Of a DNA stretch of 64,000 nucleotides, positions 62,827 through 64,000 are shown in pieces. The notes under the pieces were generated by a model. That model saw only the letters and a program-made list of their open reading frames with translations, was not told the origin of the DNA and ran no database searches. The position numbers and the translations under genes were made by a program. The stretch is taken from positions 89,778 through 153,777 of the forward strand of contig VEPM01000009.1 of NCBI GenBank assembly GCA_012026795.1. The letters are read 5' to 3'. Numbering within the stretch: position 1 is the stretch's first letter; every line of letters starts with the position of its first letter. This DNA comes from Candidatus Methanoperedens sp. (GTDB taxonomy: Archaea > Halobacteriota > Methanosarcinia > Methanosarcinales > Methanoperedenaceae).

Positions 62827-63284
62827 GAAAAACCAACCTCGGCAGTCCGTTTCAAAGTTTCTTCAGTATGCCTTTTTATGTAATATTTTCGATCAAGATA
62901 CATAGAAAGGAGTTTTGTTTCGAACTGTACTCTCTTTGTTTCACTGGATTTTAAAATAGTTCCATCTTTAACAATATTATATGCCAGAAGTAAAGGCGCT
63001 TCGTTTAAAATAATCAGATCTATTTTATTTTTCTTAATTAAAGCTGCGATTTCCCCCATCATTTTTAATTCCAGATCGAAGCGGTCTATTTTAGATAAAT
63101 TTTCATCTATTAATACTCCGATATCAACATCGCTCAACCTGCCTGCATCGCCCCTCACTGTTGAACCGAACAGATAAGCAAGTATCACGCTATCTTTGCC
63201 GCTGAAATATTCTCTCAGTTCTTTTTCGTAGGGTGTCATGTACACTTTGTAATTTGTTTTTTGAAATATATGTCCTTCGCTCAT
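62823..63284 (-). CDS. mntA: Minimal nucleotidyltransferase (MntA antitoxin)
   Basis: The product is 153 residues from ATG 63284, or 138 from ATG 63239, whose start is closer to the family. The GSTVRGDAGRLSDVDIGVL motif carries the catalytic Asp pair, with a third acidic residue in KIDLIILNE. It is a long-type MntA. Its downstream HepT partner is a truncated remnant, so it may now be an orphan antitoxin. Confidence 0.87.
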   Translation of the reverse strand: MSEGHIFQKTNYKVYMTPYEKELREYFSGKDSVILAYLFGSTVRGDAGRLSDVDIGVLIDENLSKIDRFDLELKMMGEIAALIKKNKIDLIILNEAPLLLAYNIVKDGTILKSSETKRVQFETKLLSMYLDRKYYIKRHTEETLKRTAEVGFS

Positions 63285-63484
63285 TTGTAGCTTTTTTAGG
63301 CGGTAGCATAACAGGGGCAGGTATCGTTAGGGATTTTATTATGTTATAATTATTAAAATTCCAGCGCCGAAAGTTGCAGAAAAATGGCATATGAAATTTA
63401 AATTCTCGCCCCAATAAATTTCTCTTCACTTCGACAGACAGCAAAAGGATAATATGTTAGCAGACAATTTTACCAAGTAATAAA

Positions 63485-63958
63485 ATGAAAATAGAAAAAC
63501 TGCATATTGAAAATTATAAAAGTATTAAAAATATTGATCTACATCTCAACGGAAATTTCAATATTCTAATAGGAAAAAATAATGTCGGAAAATCAAATAT
63601 AATAGATACTCTGATGTTTATTTCTGAAGTTGTGATGAGTGAATGGGAAATGGAAAAAGCACTAAATTCTTGGGGAGGTTATGAACAAATTGTTTTTGGT
63701 GGTGATAACAAAAAAAGAATTGCATTCAATTTAGAAATCTCTCTCTCATACGACGATAAAAATTCATTATTCTCTAAATTATCACTTCAGGAGGTTTCTT
63801 TTGAAGAGTTTGATAAGGATATTTCTAATATAATAAAATATAAAGTCGAACTATCAAATTCAGTTCGAGCCCCATTGTTTAAAGAGGAAATTTTCATATA
63901 TCCCACATTCCGCATACCCCCTAACACAAATACATTTTTTCATAATTTGAGCCCATAA
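63485..63958 (+). CDS. AAA (OLD/SMC-like) ATPase, short or truncated
   Basis: The 157 residues are the N-terminal part of an AAA_15/AAA_21-type ATPase: KLHIENYKSIKNIDLHL, then the Walker A GKNNVGKSN. Full members have about 350-450 residues with Walker B far downstream. The frame stops at TAA 63956-63958. Another frame from about 63945 is open to the window edge, so a frameshift is possible. Proteins of this family are common in defence loci (Gabija- or retron-like) and as stand-alone ATPases. I cannot tell which because the window ends. Confidence 0.65.
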   Translation: MKIEKLHIENYKSIKNIDLHLNGNFNILIGKNNVGKSNIIDTLMFISEVVMSEWEMEKALNSWGGYEQIVFGGDNKKRIAFNLEISLSYDDKNSLFSKLSLQEVSFEEFDKDISNIIKYKVELSNSVRAPLFKEEIFIYPTFRIPPNTNTFFHNLSP

Positions 63959-64000
63959 GTGCCAATATCTTCCTGTGAATTTCTCTGAGATTCATCATGC

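Overview
The window reads as chromosomal DNA of a methanogen-lineage euryarchaeon. The indicators are archaeal SRP54, a fused sulfopyruvate decarboxylase next to a cysteate synthase (coenzyme M synthesis of the Methanosarcinales/Methanomicrobiales type), a CfbB/CbiA-type a,c-diamide synthase next to uroporphyrinogen-III synthase (coenzyme F430/corrinoid route), an aconitase-X/UbiD/UbiX set typical of the archaeal mevalonate pathway, TATA-box promoters and several apparently leaderless starts. A NapH-like polyferredoxin at the left edge would suit an anaerobically respiring relative such as Methanoperedens, but that placement is inference.

Layout. 1-20 kb is mostly housekeeping: the NapH-like protein, AcnX, a FIST sensor with an ACG start, UbiA behind a 30-residue peptide, UbiD/UbiX, SRP54, a gamma-carbonic anhydrase-like protein, TerC, MFS, MetRS, ArsM with a Cys-rich AbrB-type regulator, a glycosyltransferase, tRNA-Cys, and the two coenzyme M genes. 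20.7-24.8 kb is a five-gene operon of zinc-ribbon membrane proteins, an SPFH/YdjI-like protein and a coiled-coil protein, which looks like a membrane-stress system. 24.9-32.5 kb is a dipeptide/nickel-type ABC transporter. Its binding-protein gene is cut off from the permease/ATPase genes by an insertion of toxin-antitoxin type genes (HicB with a gutted HicA, a DUF4145 protein, MNT/HEPN). CfbB, HemD and a TctA-family permease follow.

36-58.2 kb is a large CRISPR-Cas locus. A leftward operon encodes a type I effector (cas3', cas3'', cas8, cas7, cas5, cas6). A rightward set encodes Csa3, Cas2 and Csa1. A SWIM zinc-finger protein and a complete type III-A set follow (Cas10/Csm1, Csm2-5, and a CARF-HEPN ribonuclease), then an MNT/HEPN pair, Cas1, Cas4, a leader and a 10-repeat array. 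The adaptation genes are therefore split by about 9.7 kb of type III and toxin-antitoxin DNA. The two effector types probably share one array and one Cas6.

58.2-64 kb is an accessory tail: VapBC directly on the last CRISPR repeat, a methyltransferase gene broken by one in-frame UGA, MFS, a DUF457 membrane protein, a second VapBC, an MNT gene with a truncated HepT partner, and a short or truncated AAA ATPase at the right edge.

The most notable items are the out-of-frame short ORF and leaderless promoter in front of cas3', a 12-base motif shared by the cas3'/ATPase intergenic region, the csa3 upstream region and the CRISPR leader, the split adaptation module, the SWIM gene inside the CRISPR locus, the SPFH/zinc-ribbon operon, and the tiny Trp-ended peptide coupled to a UbiA prenyltransferase.
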